DNA of 64,000 nt from assembly GCA_013399115.1 (NCBI GenBank), contig VXAA01003989.1, forward strand, positions 763,187 to 827,186, written 5' to 3'. Origin of the DNA: Anseranas semipalmata. Taxonomy: Eukaryota > Chordata > Aves > Anseriformes > Anseranatidae. This document shows, in pieces, positions 23,684-37,400 of this stretch. The notes below the pieces were generated by a model that saw only the letters and a list, made by a program, of their open reading frames with translations, made no database searches and had not been told where the DNA came from. The position numbers were made by a program, and so were the translations under genes. The stretch's first letter is position 1, and every line of letters begins with the position of its first letter.

Positions 23684-26600
23684 GTAAGGCAATATACAAT
23701 TGGAGATGTAATACTTATTTTCAAAGTTGTACCTGAAATACTTCAAATATATAGTATTTTTGAGTCAGTGTGTTAGGAATGAACTATTTTCTGTGCAATA
23801 TGAATCCTTTTGTTTATAACAATATCAAGAAAAGAGTTCTCTCTCTTGTCATCAGGTGGTGATCACTCACAAGGGGAAGCCACTTTGGCTTATAGGGAGA
23901 GTCTTTAAAAGTAACGTGTGGTCCTTATTAGCATTAGCCGTAAGATGAATTTGCGTTGGATGGGGAAAATAAATGCTGCACCAGTGAGTTGTTGCTGTGA
24001 TGGGAATGCAAAATAAAAAGGTCTGTCACATACCTTCTTCAACTTGGGGTGTGGTATAATCTGTTGTCTCTTCAGTATAGGCACATTCAAACTAGAATAA
24101 TGTTTCTTGGCTGATTGTGTTGCTGGAGTGATTTGTATAACAACCACTGAATTCTTGTGGCTTTTACATGAAATATTTTATTTGTTCCATTGTTTTAAAA
24201 TACTTTGCAAGAAATGAAAGCTCTTAAATTAGACTTACAATAGAATAGTTGAATTTTTGGCAGAACAGTATTCCCATATCAGATGACAGGAAATGAGACT
24301 GTTAGAATATAAATTGTAACCATGTTTTTGGGGTGATTGGAGACGTAAGATGAAAGAAATTTTCTTTGGTATTTATATCTTCTACTAGTCATTGTGAAGA
24401 ACAGCAAAACGTACTGTAGACCAAATTTTTATGGAATTGGAATAAAGTATATTTGAAACTGAAAGTAAAAAAGGGTGAGACTTGTGGGTAGCTGTAAATC
24501 TCACTTTTAAAGGAAGTATAACTTCCCTGTATCTTATATTGCTTTTTGAGAAGATGCGTATTTGGAGCCAAAGGGCTGGATTTGGAAGGAGCAGGTGAGC
24601 TATCCCACAAAACCATCATGAGAGGACATCTTTTGGGCTTCTATCTTTCTATACCCCTCCACTCACATGCAGATCTATAGACATCCCAATTTTTGTAGAT
24701 TGTAGAGAATAAGTATTGATTACAAGTTTCAGTGCTGTGCATCTTTTTGTACTCCTAGAAATGTTTTATCAGGTGATGTATTCTGAATAGTGTAGAATGT
24801 TTAATGAATGTTACACTTTTTTTAATGACTGCTGCTATTTATATGCTTGTGTTTTATATGTGTTCTAGCACATAGGACTGAGCTGTGTATTTGGAGAAAT
24901 GTCTGACAGATGTCCTGTGCTGACAGTTACTATTTGTTGATCTATACCTAAGATATTATGTGAAGGAGAAGAACTTAAATACATTTTATTTTTGTTCTTT
25001 TTTTTAATATATTTATAATGCTTTCCATTGAGTAGACTTTCTGAAGAGAATGTGTTGTGAGTTTAGACTGTTATTTTGTGTTGTGAATTTTGTGCTGCTG
25101 TTTTGTGATGCTCCGCGCAGAGCAGATTAGGGACCAATACGTTATGTAACACCCTCGCTAGAACAATAGTTAGCCTTATAGAAGCTCTATTGAATGGATA
25201 AACTGTTATTCTTAATTTGTTATGATTTCTTCATAATTTCTCTTCAGTGAACAGTGTGTCTCTTGACAGGGTAGATCATACAGACTAGAACCTTTCTGTT
25301 ACATCCAGAGCATAGGATGATTACAGTAGGATGAGATAAGAGAAATGAGCCATTTTATGTGGGGACAGCTACTTTTGTAATATCCTGAACTCTGGAAGAA
25401 TTTTTTATTAAGCCCAGCTGAGATAATGGATAGTCTTTAATTTATATCAATAGAAATTCAACAGTATATTTTAGATAAATATCTTCAGTTCTGTGAGAGA
25501 AATTACTTCAAAATTAATAATAATAAAATCAAAATTTCTAGTACAGCAAGGAAAAATCAGTCGAATAATTACTGAAAGTGTTTGTTACACAAATTATTTT
25601 TATTAAAGTGTTTGAGCTGGGAAATATGAAGAGTACGTAGTAAAATGTACATAATTTCTACTTACTGACTTGTCTTTAGCAGTTGCAGCTAATGCGTGTA
25701 ACGTGATTTTTATTGCTTCAGATTATAAAATCCGATTATCATAAAGATGTAGAATCGTTTAGGTTGGAAAAGACCTCTAAGATCATCAGTCCAACCATTA
25801 ACCTAGCACTGCCAAGTCTACCACTAAACCATGTCCCTAAGCTCTCCATCTAACACGTCTTTTGAATACCAAGGATGGTGACTCAAGCACCTCCCTGGGC
25901 AGCCTGTTCCAATGCCTCACAACCCTTTCAGTGAAGAAATTTTTCCTAATATCCAAACTAAACCTCCCCTGGCGCAACTTGAGGCCATTTCCTCTTGTTC
26001 TATCTCTTGTTGCTTAGGAGAAGAGACCAAACCCCACCCCGTTACAACCCCCTTTGAGGTAGTTGTAGAGAGTGATAAGGTCTCCCCTGAGCCTCCTTTC
26101 CTCTATGCTAAATAACCCCAGTTCCCTCAGCTGCTCAATATAATAATCAATATAAGGCAAATTTTCAGTGTGCATCAGTTAAAGGACATGATGCAGATGA
26201 TAAAGCAGTCAGTAATAAGTGCCCGACAGCAACACTGCATAGTCACTGGAAAAGGTTTTTATTTAGGTTAGTAATCAAAATTATACATTTGCAGAGATTT
26301 TTGTGATTTTGTTTTAAAGCAAATTCTCTGAATCTGTCATAGTGTATTGTTAAATTATCAAATTAGCTGTGGTGGGAATGGGTAATTTGAGAGCTTGATG
26401 ACAGACATCACTGAGAAAGTTCCACTAGGACTTTCCAAAATGCCTTGAGATCTGTAGATGAGAAGCATTTATACATAATATCAAATGTAATTTTGAAGTG
26501 AAATTTTTCTCTCACACCATTGATACAATTCACTTGTTCTTTTTTTTTTTTTTTCTTCTTTCATCATAGTCTGTTAGATAACGAGTTACTACATACCTTT

Positions 26601-29600
26601 TGTTTTTCTATGTTCCTTAGCCAGCGATAGAGCTAGAGAAGGTAAGAGACCTTTTAGGCTGAAATAACACTTGTTTGCTTACAACGTGCAACTTGATTTC
26701 TTTTGCTAATTGCCCTGAATTTTCTAGTCTCCTTGTTTTCTGCATGATTTGCAAACACAGGGTTCCTGCTAATGAGGAGGGAACACAGGGGATACATCAT
26801 GAAGTTTTGTTGACACTTATAGTTTCACCATTTGTTGAACTATTCATTTCTGAATAGTATTACTGAAGAACCTCTTGTGGGGAGAAGACTGCTAGTGAGA
26901 GACCTCCTGCTTTCAGTTCAGTCAGCTGACAGCAGGTATACCTAGCAGCATACCTTTTTTTTCCCTTCTGTTCAGATGCTGGTAGAATTGTAGCTGAATC
27001 TTATAGATATCTAAAGCTGATTTTTAAGGATGTGAGGGTAAATGTCACTGATAAAAGGGAATGAATGAATTTTAGAAAATAGTCATTAAAGAGACCTTGA
27101 CAGTTGCAGAGTCAGTCCCTCTGATCCAGGTCAAAATCTGTTACATTTAAGCTGTCCCTGAGAAATATTCTTCTAACCATTGGTGGAAATTAGTAGATAT
27201 TCCATAACTTCTTTTTGCCAGCTGTTCTAATTGTTAGGTATTCCTAACACTCAAAAATTTTTGTTGTCTCATTGAAATTTCAATTCTACAGCTTAAGCAC
27301 AGAAAACACAAAAAGCAATTTAGTCTCTTTCTTTTTGTAGGGACTTCTATAATTTGAAGACAATGCCTTACCATTTTTCTGTTTAGCCTTCTGAATTTTA
27401 ACTAAATACTCTTTTTTCCTGTTGGTCATTTTTATAAGTGAACAGTTCTTAAGTAGTAGATCTCAGTCCCATTCCTATTACTCAGAAGGGTTAACTCTCT
27501 GCAGTTCTCCCCTTTTTGATCCACTCCTCTTTGTTGTTTTTCTCAAAAACATTTTTTGTATGTGTATACAAGCTCACTGATGGCTGTATCATGCAATATA
27601 CATATTTGAAGAAAAATTGTTTAAACCAAACTTGTCGTCTTAGACAGTGGTTTATTCCTCATCATGTGTAACTTATTTTTAGTAACACCTGCATGTTTTT
27701 TCATGTATTGAGTGCAAGACAAACATGGATTATATGAATTGAATAAATGTGGTACTTCCATAGGCCTGATTTTGCCCATTAGACAGAACACTGAGATTAT
27801 TCAGGCAATAAAAGTAACTGATGAAGTGTTCTACAGATGACTGGGGCATTTGTTGAGGGAAAATGAGAGATACTAATGCTTTCTTTGCTATATGTTAATT
27901 TGTATATTTTTCCTAAGACAATGTTTAGTTGAACAATGCTATCAGGGAAAAAATAGTTGTGCATATTTTTAGAAAATCCCTGTGAAAGACAATTTTGTGA
28001 TGGGAAGGACAACACAAGAAGAGATGACATGAATTTACATAAACTATCTTTCCTCTCTTAGAATAAATGAACACACTTTGTATGCTTCTCAGATGTGATT
28101 ACCTAATAGAACACATTTAAAAAAAAAAATACAGCCCCTTTCCTCTGGCAGTAAAACTGGTCATGTTGAAGTGTATTCAGCCTATTTTAAGTAAAAATTA
28201 AATATATATGTATTCCTGTATAAAATCAGATGATTGTTAAATCATGGAAGTGTTTTCTTGAAGACAAAAATCCATACAAACTCAGATCTTTTGTCATATT
28301 TATCAAAGTTAAACAGTTTTTGTGTAAACTACTTCGTTGTCTGGAAAGGCTAGAGGCCTTTATACTGTTTTAATTTAAAACATTGCATTTTTTATATATT
28401 AAATTAAAGCTTTTGAAAGGAAAATTTTATTTAAAGCTTACGGTCAGATTTTTGAGTAGTTCTCATCTGCCACACAAATTAAAATTCATTGTAATTTCTT
28501 GCAATTTCTGGAAGTTTTATTAAAAATAAGAGATGTCACCATACTCTGGGAAGTGCAGCTGAGTGTGTTGCATCTGGGCTATTGCAGACATGAAAGGTAG
28601 TTACTGAATGGGTCTTCTGATTTATTTCTATCTTCATAGTACAGTTCAGGAAGGATAAGGTGCGTTGTAGCATTTCCTGACAATTGTTCATTGTTTAGAA
28701 GCCTGATCCTGCAAAATGCATTCTTGGGTAATTCTTACTTCATTGGGTAAATGATCTCTATAATGGAAATATACATCTGCTAGCATAAAAAAAAGTGTTT
28801 GTGAGTCATGCAGTTCTGATGTGTACACCTGAGGCAGGTTAAATAAGTTGAGCATTGATTATAATAAGGATATGTAAGAAAAGGGATCATACTAAAATAC
28901 ATTCTTAAAATCCAGAGCATGGATTTCACTCACCAGTGGCTGATGGTTCTGTGTGCCAGAACCCCTGGGAGTTTGAATATGAAACAAAGATGTCAATATT
29001 AGGCCCCTAAAGGAAAGTCTGGCCCTTCCATCTATTCAAATGAGTGTTTTAAAATATTGCCTGAAGCATTCTGTTATAGGTGTATTATTAAAGCAATCTC
29101 TTGTAAGTTAGCCAATGGCTAATAAATTGGTTACGGTAGTTTACCATGAAAATGTCATTCTGCAGAACAGCATAATTATACAGCATTTGTCAGTTAGAAT
29201 GTAAGCATTGGGTTTGTCTTGAGAAATCTTGAGCATCAAATTTCTGGAGAAAGGTATAAGGGTAGTTAGACTTTTATCTGTTTCTATATGGCCATTCTTA
29301 GTTGTGCTAACATTTTGGATAGGCTGAAGTATGAATAATGTTGTATGGTTTTTCTCAATTGAAAGATTGATCGCTTGTTACATTGACTTAAATTATTCTG
29401 TCTCTTGGAATTCTTGCGTGTTGGAAAAGATTGTCTTTGCTCATATTGCATATATAAGTCATATGTTTCAACATAAAGTGGATTTTAAAATCGGTCTCTC
29501 CCTAACAGATTCAATTCTTATGTCATATCTCCATTTAAACTAGTAAAGTTGCACTTACAGTAGCTTAAGGTTTTTTTTTCCTGTTGTTCCTTAGCACAGT

Positions 29601-29794
29601 CATTTGTGTTCTTTTAAAATTTGATTTATTTGAAAGGGAAGATCCAAAATTTCAACAAAATTACTGAGTCAGCACTGATAGATTTTCCTGATTGTAACCA
29701 CAGATACTAGAAATGCCTGCTTCAGTAATGTTTTTGAGATACGGTATCATTTTTTTGTTATGAGAGGTAACATTTTGCACTTGCTTAAATGCAG
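23684..29794 (+). other. ULK4 intron between exons C and D
   Basis: 6111 bases with gtaagg and atgcag borders. It contains one antisense CR1 fragment (25751-26138). Otherwise it is AT-rich sequence with poly-T runs (near 26539-26554) and no gene or RNA I can recognise. Confidence 0.85.
25751..26138 (-). mobile_element. CR1 LINE 3' region, antisense
   Basis: On the + strand it starts gaatcgtttaggttggaaaa, the reverse complement of a CR1 tail. It runs through cctccctgggcagcctgttc, a cccctggcgcaacttgaggc segment and a tctcccctgagcctcctttc segment to ccagttccctcagctgctc, which is the end of ORF2. At about 390 bases it is 5'-truncated and moderately diverged. Confidence 0.9.
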
Positions 29795-29928
29795 ACTTGT
29801 GATGTATATTGAAAGAGACAGCAGAAAGACCACACCAGGAAAAGAGCAGCAAAGCAGCAATGAATACCTGTCAAAATGCCTGGATCTTCTCATCTATCAC
29901 ATTGTGCGGGAGCTGCCAGGAATTCTAG
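29795..29928 (+). CDS. ULK4: ULK4 exon D (134 bp, phase 2 to 1)
   Basis: The first base completes the arginine codon from exon C. Residues 159-202 follow, beginning LVMYIERDSRKTTPGKEQQ. The exon ends in HIVRELPGIL plus the first base of a glycine codon. The highly conserved charged loop IERDSRKTTPGKEQQ is a strong ULK4 marker. The acceptor is tgcttaaatgcag, with only a modest pyrimidine tract, and the donor is gtaaat. Reading simply through the donor gives a longer open frame, but the ULK4 alignment (ILG then DIL) fixes the exon end at 29928. Confidence 0.94.
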
Positions 29929-31017
29929 GTAAATTGAGTTGGTTAACTGAACAAATCTTACCTTTGCTTACTCTCTTGAGAAGCACTTACATACTTCCTT
30001 ACATATAAGGTGGAAAGATTGTGTTTTCTGATCACATAAAGTTTGCATGTTATCAGCTTTATGAAGTTTATTAGTTATGTTACGATCCCATATTTTGTGT
30101 TGGAGTCTTGAGTGCAAGATTCATCTCAGTCAGGAAAGAGGCCCAATTGTACAAGAAGTTTTATCAGTGTTCTAAAGATATTCCAAAGTCTGGAAAACCT
30201 AAAAGCAAACTTGCCGTATAAAGCACAGAGGAAGGAGAGATGCAACAGAGCATATCCATGAGTATCTGTTAATCACTTAAATATATATACTGAGTATCTG
30301 CTTCAGGCAATTTTTCTGGAAAATTTCAGCCAAGATACTGCAGTGTTTATAGATAATCTGAAATTGATCTCTTCATGCAGAAGAAAAGACAGAACGATTT
30401 TCTCTGAGAGAACATCAGTGCTACCTTGCCCCATCCCTCATACTTAGGAATAAGAACTTGATATTCCAGCAAAGTAGCTGTTGTGCCACAGATAGACATT
30501 TGGCCAATTTTGAGTGCTCAAATTTCACTAGTATTTGAGCCTCTGGAACAATGAAAAGCTACTTTGTATTGGTCATACATGTTCAAACTGAAATTTGCTG
30601 GAGTATAGCAGCTAAAGTCCTGTCAATGTTGAATATGCTCTAACTTGTCATTGTTGGATGAGGTACTGGGGAAGGAACAATGAAAGGCATGTGTGCAAAT
30701 ATGACAAAACCTGCAAATTCCGGGGCATAATTTTCACTCATGGGGCAACTAGAAAAGAAGCTGGAGTAGAAAGAAATTAGCTTGAGAAGAGAAGATGATG
30801 AAATAGGATGAGTATTTTGGGCATTTATACAAAAGTAGTACGATCTTGAAAAATTAATGAGGATCTGTTGGCAAGAATTGAACATCAGGTTGATATTGAA
30901 TAAAAGAAATGTCACAGACATGACCCCAGATGAGTAGGAGTGGTGGGATTGTCTTTCCTGGAAAATGCTGTGCTGTATGACATATGAGGAAAGATGAGGT
31001 TTGTATTTAAAGAAGTT

Positions 31018-31246
31018 GGAAGGAAGGAGGGAAAGAGGGAAGGGAGAGGAAGGAGAGAGAAAGAAAGGGAAGAGAGAAGGAGGAAGAAGAAAAGGAAGGA
31101 AAGGAGAGGTGGAGATGAGAAGGAAGGAACTGAGTGTAGGGAATGGGAGGAGGCAGAGAGGGAATGGAAAAGGCATGATGGAAAGGATGGAGGGGAGGAA
31201 AGAGGGGAAAGGAGGAAGATAAAAAGGAAGGAAGGAAGGAGAAGAT
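31018..31246. repeat. Polypurine (GA-rich) tract
   Basis: 92 bases (31018-31109) are uninterrupted purine on the + strand, and the tract stays GA-rich with few interruptions to about 31246, ending in (GGAA)n. The long reverse-strand open frame over it (Ser/Pro/Phe/Leu-rich) and the + strand Lys/Arg/Glu-rich frames are compositional, not genes. Confidence 0.95.
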
Positions 31247-33341
31247 ATGAGATTGGTGTGGCCAGTTGGAATCATTGGCATTAAAATGCTTATTAAAACT
31301 TCTGGTGGGTGAGATCTCCCACAGAACAAAGTAAGAAAACTAAATAGGAAGACAAGGAAGGAAATGCTGAGAGTCTTCAAAAAAAGAAATGGAACAAAAC
31401 CAACCCTGACTGTGTATGGGTTGTCATTAATTAAAAACCAACCAAACAACAAAAAAAGTAACGTTATTTTCCTATGACATGATAGCCGATTTATTTTTCA
31501 TCTTCTACATTATTGCTAGAATATTGAAAATGAAATAGTAGCACTGCAAGGGTTGGTAGACATAAAGGTCATGCTGCTATTTTAAAAGAAACTTTACTTC
31601 CTATGAGAATGCAATTTTTTGCCTTTTTGCAAACAGCTGACCCTTTTTTTTTTCCTAACTAAATATCAGGTTCATATATTGGGTATATTGTAGGATTTGG
31701 AAGTCTCAAACTGTCAATGTTTTGAGGCAGAAATTCACCTTCTACTGTCTATGTATGCTATATGCAACTAATGCAGTAGGTCCTGATATTTTCTCAGAAC
31801 CTAAAAGTGCTATAAATCAAATATATAGTTACTATCAGTATAATACATCTGTTTCTTTAATATGGGTTCTGCTGTTTTTGTTTTTGTTTTTTTTTTTTTT
31901 ACACTACAGACATACAAATTTAATGCATGGTTTGGACAACTGGTATATTAAGCATAATTTTACACTTTGTTTTCCTTTTCAAGCTAGATTTGTGTTCTGA
32001 TTGTTTTTATTGAGATTAAGTTATCTGTCCATATCTGTCAGACGGCCTTTTCTTTTTATTGCTGTGAGTATGATGAAGGATCATGTGCTGCTTGAGGAGG
32101 TAAAAGTTACGAGCCCCTAGGAAAAATGATGAGAATTGCAAAGTGGAACAGTTAAAAGCACTTTTACTGTTGATTTAGAATTAATCCTAGCTAGTTTTTA
32201 ATATGCATTTAAGATCCTTACTGATCCCATCTTCTTCCACCAGATGTAGCTATAAACCAAATAGATTAACAAGTTGTAGAAATTGCCATTAAGGATACAT
32301 TTAAATAAATGAAATAAAATGATAATCTTGTGGATAATTTTTAAAGCTTTCAGTTGCTGCGGGTTGGAAAGTATTTTATTTAGGTACATTTAATATTTAA
32401 CCTATTTCTAGAAGATAGGTATAAATTGCTTAGATCACACTAAGAATTGAAATAAATATATCTATTTATCGACAAATTGACAAATGTGGTGATTATATAG
32501 ACTTTGAAATATAGAAAGAGAGTAGAGGGTTCAATTGATTGTTTATTGTTAACCACAGAGAGGTCTTGTTGAATTACAGTTTTGTTAGTAATTCAGAACG
32601 AAAATGCACTGATGAAAAGACAATATTTTGTTTTATGTATTTGGAGAGTTTAAGGCAACACTTTCATGAGCAGTACGTTATAGAATGATTCAAATCTTTA
32701 AGGCTTAGGTATTTTTACAACCTAATTTTTAACTTTTTAGAACACATCCAGTGCCTGGCTCTGTCACTTTGTCTATGCTGAAAATTGAACTCCATGGGAA
32801 CAGAAGAAAAGCATTATTACTTTTCAGCATGAATAAACTCCATGACTTACTTTTTAAAGGAAGGGCCTGTTCTGGCATGAAAATTGTATAAAATACTGAA
32901 TCACGTCCTTTATTTATTTAAAGGCTATGTGATTTCCTTTTTACAGTTTTGTGTAGCTCTCTCATTAGGGAAAACATATAGTAAGTGTTTTTTCAAGACA
33001 GGATTTGGCTTATAATATTTTCAGGCTAAAAGGACTGGATTTTTTTTCTTCGCATATGAGCTGTGACTTTTCTCTTGCTTCTTCTGTTCTTTTCCATGCA
33101 GAAGTGGTCGTGGATTTCTGAGACAATAATGTAACACAAATTCAGCATAATGTTCCTTGATTTTTATATGTCTCTTCTGAAGTTTGAAGTACAATTTTCA
33201 CTATTGAAATTAGAATTTTGTTCCCTCTTGTTGTGTCTGAGGTTTGTTATGGACTAAGTTCTCTCACTGACCTCTGCTACCTCTTTCTATGAGATCATGA
33301 GAAGTCCTGTTGCTTTAGATAACTTATGTCATTGTTAAACC

Positions 33342-33363
33342 TGTGTGTGTGTGCGTGCGTGCA
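33342..33363. repeat. (TG)n / (CGTG)n microsatellite
   Basis: Alternating purine-pyrimidine run gtgtgtgtgtgcgtgcgtgc, able in principle to take the Z-DNA form. No function is implied. Confidence 0.9.
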
Positions 33364-33916
33364 TACATGCGCAGCTGGTGGAGGGCTTTTTAGGAAGTGA
33401 GGAAAGTTGCTTGTTTCTTTCTTCTGGTGGTACTATTGCTGCAGGAAAATGAACTCCTTGAGCACCAACTTACGGTGAAGTTCTTGGTCAGCTGGAAGTT
33501 GTGAGATTTTTGCCTTTGATTTCACTGGAAGAATATTGCATCCATAGAATGTCAGTAGTGTAATTCCATGCTTATGTCATCATCTAAAGCCAATATTAGT
33601 CCACCCTGCTGAGAGGGGTAATTTCACCTTTGCTTCTACGCCTGTCTCATATTTCTAGCCTCAGCAGTTTGCCAGAGTTAGCATTTATGTGCCTATCCCT
33701 GTAGCTGGAGCAGGAAATTGACCTGGCTGAAAACTAAACAGGAGGTAAGTGTTGGACCAGTCTGATTTATCATCATGCACTCACATGAACACTACTTTCA
33801 ACAGGAAGGAGAAGATGGGATTGCAGAGAGGATACTGTAACAGAGATACTTTATATGTCATTTGCTGTTGTTTAGGAAACCAGTTATGTTAGATCAGTCT
33901 GAAATGTTTTCTCTAG

Positions 33917-34038
33917 GTGACATTCTCAGTGCCTTAACTAATGTCTCGGGACGCAAACACCCATCAACACTTCAGGCCAAACAGCTGAAGATGTGCCTTC
34001 CCATGATGCCTGTAGTACTTCATCTTGTGACATCCCAG
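33917..34038 (+). CDS. ULK4: ULK4 exon E (122 bp, phase 1 to 0)
   Basis: The split glycine codon G|GT opens the exon, followed by DILSALTNVSGRKHPST. It ends MPVVLHLVTSQ at a codon boundary (residues 204-243). The acceptor is tgttttctctag. The donor GTAGAT is unusual because its +4 base onward belongs to a perfect seven-unit GAT repeat (34042-34062). If the intron were retained, the frame would read a run of aspartates for seven codons and stop soon after. The product is another helical-repeat segment of ULK4 and matches the family without gaps. Confidence 0.94.
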
Positions 34039-34371
34039 GTAGATGATGATGATGATGATGATTATTTTCAAAAACTGTAAAGCAAAGGACAAACTCTTGC
34101 AGTTTCTCAAAATCTAACTTCTGCTGATTAGGTTCAGCATGGATCAAATAGATCTTTTCTTAATGTGTAATTGGGTTGGTGGGTATTTCAGTTAAGTAGC
34201 AGCATTAAAGATGTAAACCTTATTTTTGCATTGTAGGACAACTCCAATGATACAAACAAATACATAATCTACCTTCTTTTTCAACATGTCTGTGAAATAA
34301 ATGTTTTACTTTTTCTGGTCATAAGATACTCAGTTACTGTAATTTTTAAAATTTTTGCTAAATTCACATAG
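34039..34371 (+). other. ULK4 intron between exons E and F (333 bp)
   Basis: Short intron starting with a GTAGAT donor that runs into (GAT)7 at 34042-34062 and ending ttcacatag. Otherwise AT-rich, with nothing else to report. Confidence 0.9.
34042..34062. repeat. (GAT)7 microsatellite overlapping a 5' splice site
   Basis: Seven perfect GAT units starting at intron position +4 of the exon E donor. Confidence 0.97.
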
Positions 34372-34428
34372 GTATTTCGTCCCCAGATAGTCACAGAAGA
34401 GTTTCTTTTCAACTATGGGACCTTACTT
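34372..34428 (+). CDS. ULK4: ULK4 exon F (19 codons, phase 0 to 0)
   Basis: A small 57-base exon encoding VFRPQIVTEEFLFNYGTLL (residues 244-262). It lies only 333 bases after exon E. The acceptor is aattcacatag and the donor gtgagt is strong. Both borders are in phase 0, so skipping it would remove 19 residues without a frameshift. The peptide matches the ULK4 VFRPQ-VTEEFLF segment. It is too short to stand out as a reading frame and was found by following the protein through the intron. Confidence 0.93.
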
Positions 34429-37400
34429 GTGAGTATAACCATCTCAGTTAAACCTCGTTTGTAAAAAATACATATGCATAAAATTTTGGGAATTATTTTA
34501 ATGCAATGACGTTACACTACATTAATAAATTGGAGAGAGGTCTTTATTCTGAATATAATTTTTTAGTTTTGATTTTGCGCAATCAACAATGGCATGAAAT
34601 TCAACAAAGCAGAATGACAGGTTCTGCACCTGAGACAGGGTAATGCCCGACACAGGTACAGACTGCGAGACGAGTGGCTGGAGAGCAGCTCAGGAGAAAG
34701 GGATCTAGGGGTGCTGATCAACAGCAGGATCAACGTGAGCCAGCAGTGTGCCCTGGCAGCCAAGAGGGCAAACTGCATTTTGGGGTGCATTAAACACAGC
34801 ATAGCCAGCTGGTCCAAAGAGGCAATTCTCTTGCTATATTTAGCGTTGAGGTAGCCTTGCCTTGAATACTGCGTGCAGTTCTGAGATTCACAATATAACA
34901 AGAATGTTAAGGTCCTTGGAAGCATCCAGAAGAGGGCAACAAAGGTGATAAAAGGGCTGGAGAGCGTGTCCTATGAGGAGAGGCTGAGGACACTTGGGTT
35001 ATCTTGTCTGGAAAAAAAAGGAGGCTGAGAGGCAACCTCGTTGCTGTCTACAACTTCCTGAGGAGGGGAAGCACACAGGGAGGTGCTGGTCTCTTCTCCC
35101 TGGTCACCGATGACATGACGTGAGGGAACAGCACAAAGGTGCGCCGGGGAGGTTCAGACTGGACATCACAAAAAAATTCTTTACTGTGAGGGTGGTCAAA
35201 CACTGGAACACGCTTCCTAGTGAGGTGGTTGATGCCACATGCCTGTCAGTGTTTGAGGCATTTGGACAATGCCCTCAACAATATGCTTTAACAATACGCT
35301 TGGTTAGCCCTGAAGTGGTCAGGCAGATGGACTTGATGATCTTTGCAGGTCCCTTCCAGCTGAACTGTTCTGTTCTACTCTTCTGTTCTATTCAAAACTA
35401 CATATATTATCAGAAAATATAGTAATCTGTTGAGTTGAAGGGGAAAATATGCTCTCCTGTGTTCAAGTCCAGGTACTCTGCATATATCTGATATATTGAG
35501 AATTACTTGTGTGCTTTATTTTACAGTAGGTTTACCTCTGAATTGCACGCAATATTCTTTCTAGAATTTTTGCTGAAGCCATGACTCTAAGTGAAACATA
35601 AAGTTGCCAGTATTTTTACACTGTATTTAGTTGATGAAAAGCTGAGTATTATAAACTAGAGATATTTGTCTTGTAACATCTATAAACTATTCATGACATT
35701 AGTGATTGAAAATGAACTTTAAACTGTCCCATAAGATAGTATAGTTAAAATGAAGTAGTACTGTTGTGATGTAATTTCCATATATGAAAGCAGTTGTTTC
35801 TGATGGATGAGGAAAAAGCTGTTTTCTAGAGTTGCATATCAGTTAAGCAAATACTTTTACGTACACATGTTCATAAATGACAGCTATGTATTGACTTCCA
35901 CAATTGCCTGCAGAAGAAATGCTTTACCACAAACGGCTAAATTAAATTTTACTGTTGAGATTTACTTCTCTTTCTCCTTTGACTTTTGATTCCAAGAAAA
36001 TGTGGGTTTAATTTAGGTCTCCTGGTCAGTGATTGAGAAGAGTGACCACAAAATATTTATAGAAAAATTAGCGTTAGAATAAAGAAAAAAAAAAAAGTAG
36101 AAGCTGAATGACAAAATCTTTTATCTCTTTGAAGCACTTGTAAGCCAGTAGATTTATTAATGGTTTTGGATCAACCTTCTAGAAGGTGAAATTCTTTTGT
36201 CAACGTTACAGGTAGAGCAGACCAGGTACAACATAAGCTCTCTTTTGACATTCCTCCAACTTGCTTCAACTACTGACTGAGGAAATCAGGCTAGTTGTAT
36301 TACCACAGCTTTCCTCTCAGATAAAGGAGGAGAAAATTACTTGACTGAGTATTTCCTGTGTCTTGTCCTTCTATCTCCATCAAACAAGGCAGTTCAGGAA
36401 CTTAACATCCTATCTCAGTTTACACATAAAAAAGTTCAGGGAAGTATATCTGAAAAATGAGTATCAAAACAGAGTCTATTTTATATAACTGTGTTATGAT
36501 ATGACTAATGTAATTACTTCTGGAAGAGTAACTATCCATTCTACCAGGGAACAGTTTACTCTGGAATTTTTTGTTTAGCAACATTCCCACTGGCATCTAT
36601 AAAGGGACATTTGATCATCAGCTTGTACTTTGAAAAAGTACTGTGCTATAATTGAGGCCTCTAAGACTTGATCAAGCCAGTCCTTCAGGTTTTTTTTTCT
36701 GATTTATTCTGAAATCTTAGTCTTTACAATGAAAAATGTTTAGGAGCGGAAAGATGTGTTCTTGGTATCTGGAAGGAAAAAAGTAGTTATTTTTCTGTAA
36801 CTGTTGTTCATTGAGAAATATTTTTTTTCTTGCTGCTTTGAAGTTATTTCTGTCATCACTGTAATTCTCAGTGCTCCTGTGAAAAGAAATTGAGAGGGAG
36901 TTGGGACAGTCCTTTCATGTTTTCAGCTGTAAATAGAAAGACATGGAAAAGACATGCTCTGCCCCAAAGGCACAGCTAATAGTAGGCCCCCAGTGGAATG
37001 CATAGGGCACACACTCACCTGAAGTGGAATATGCACACTGTTCCTCTCCATTGATCACAAAACAACAGTGTATAAATGCATCTTCTTGTGTTTCTAATAG
37101 AAAATTAAGGAAATAAGCAATAGTAGCCGGAACAAATTATGCACGAGCTATATTGATTTTTCCAGATTGGTCTTGACACTATGGTTATATGTGAAACTGT
37201 CTTAAATGAGCAAACAATATAATATGCTCTCTTCCAAAAAAAATTAATTAGATTATAACTGGTAATTTTCTTCAAATGATCAAGAAGATAAAACACCTGT
37301 CTTTTTATAGAAGCAATTGTTTTTTATGACTGCCTCTCAGATACTTTTAGGTTATGAAATATACAATTAAATTCTATCTGAATTTCTAATTAGATAAGAG

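Larger units (their letters stand above)
29929..33916 (+). other. ULK4 intron between exons D and E
   Basis: 3988 bases with gtaaat and ctctag borders. It contains a long purine-rich tract (31018-31246), a T-rich run (31873-31899) and a (TG)n/(CGTG)n repeat (33342-33363). No mobile element is recognisable. Confidence 0.85.

Noticed and set aside
25080..25160. CG-containing patch (ctccgcgcagagcag) considered as an LTR or promoter remnant
   Set aside because: Too short and without other recognisable landmarks.
30640..31452. 270-residue reverse-strand open frame
   Set aside because: Its centre is the complement of the polypurine tract, giving Ser/Pro/Phe/Leu-rich low complexity; no recognisable domain.
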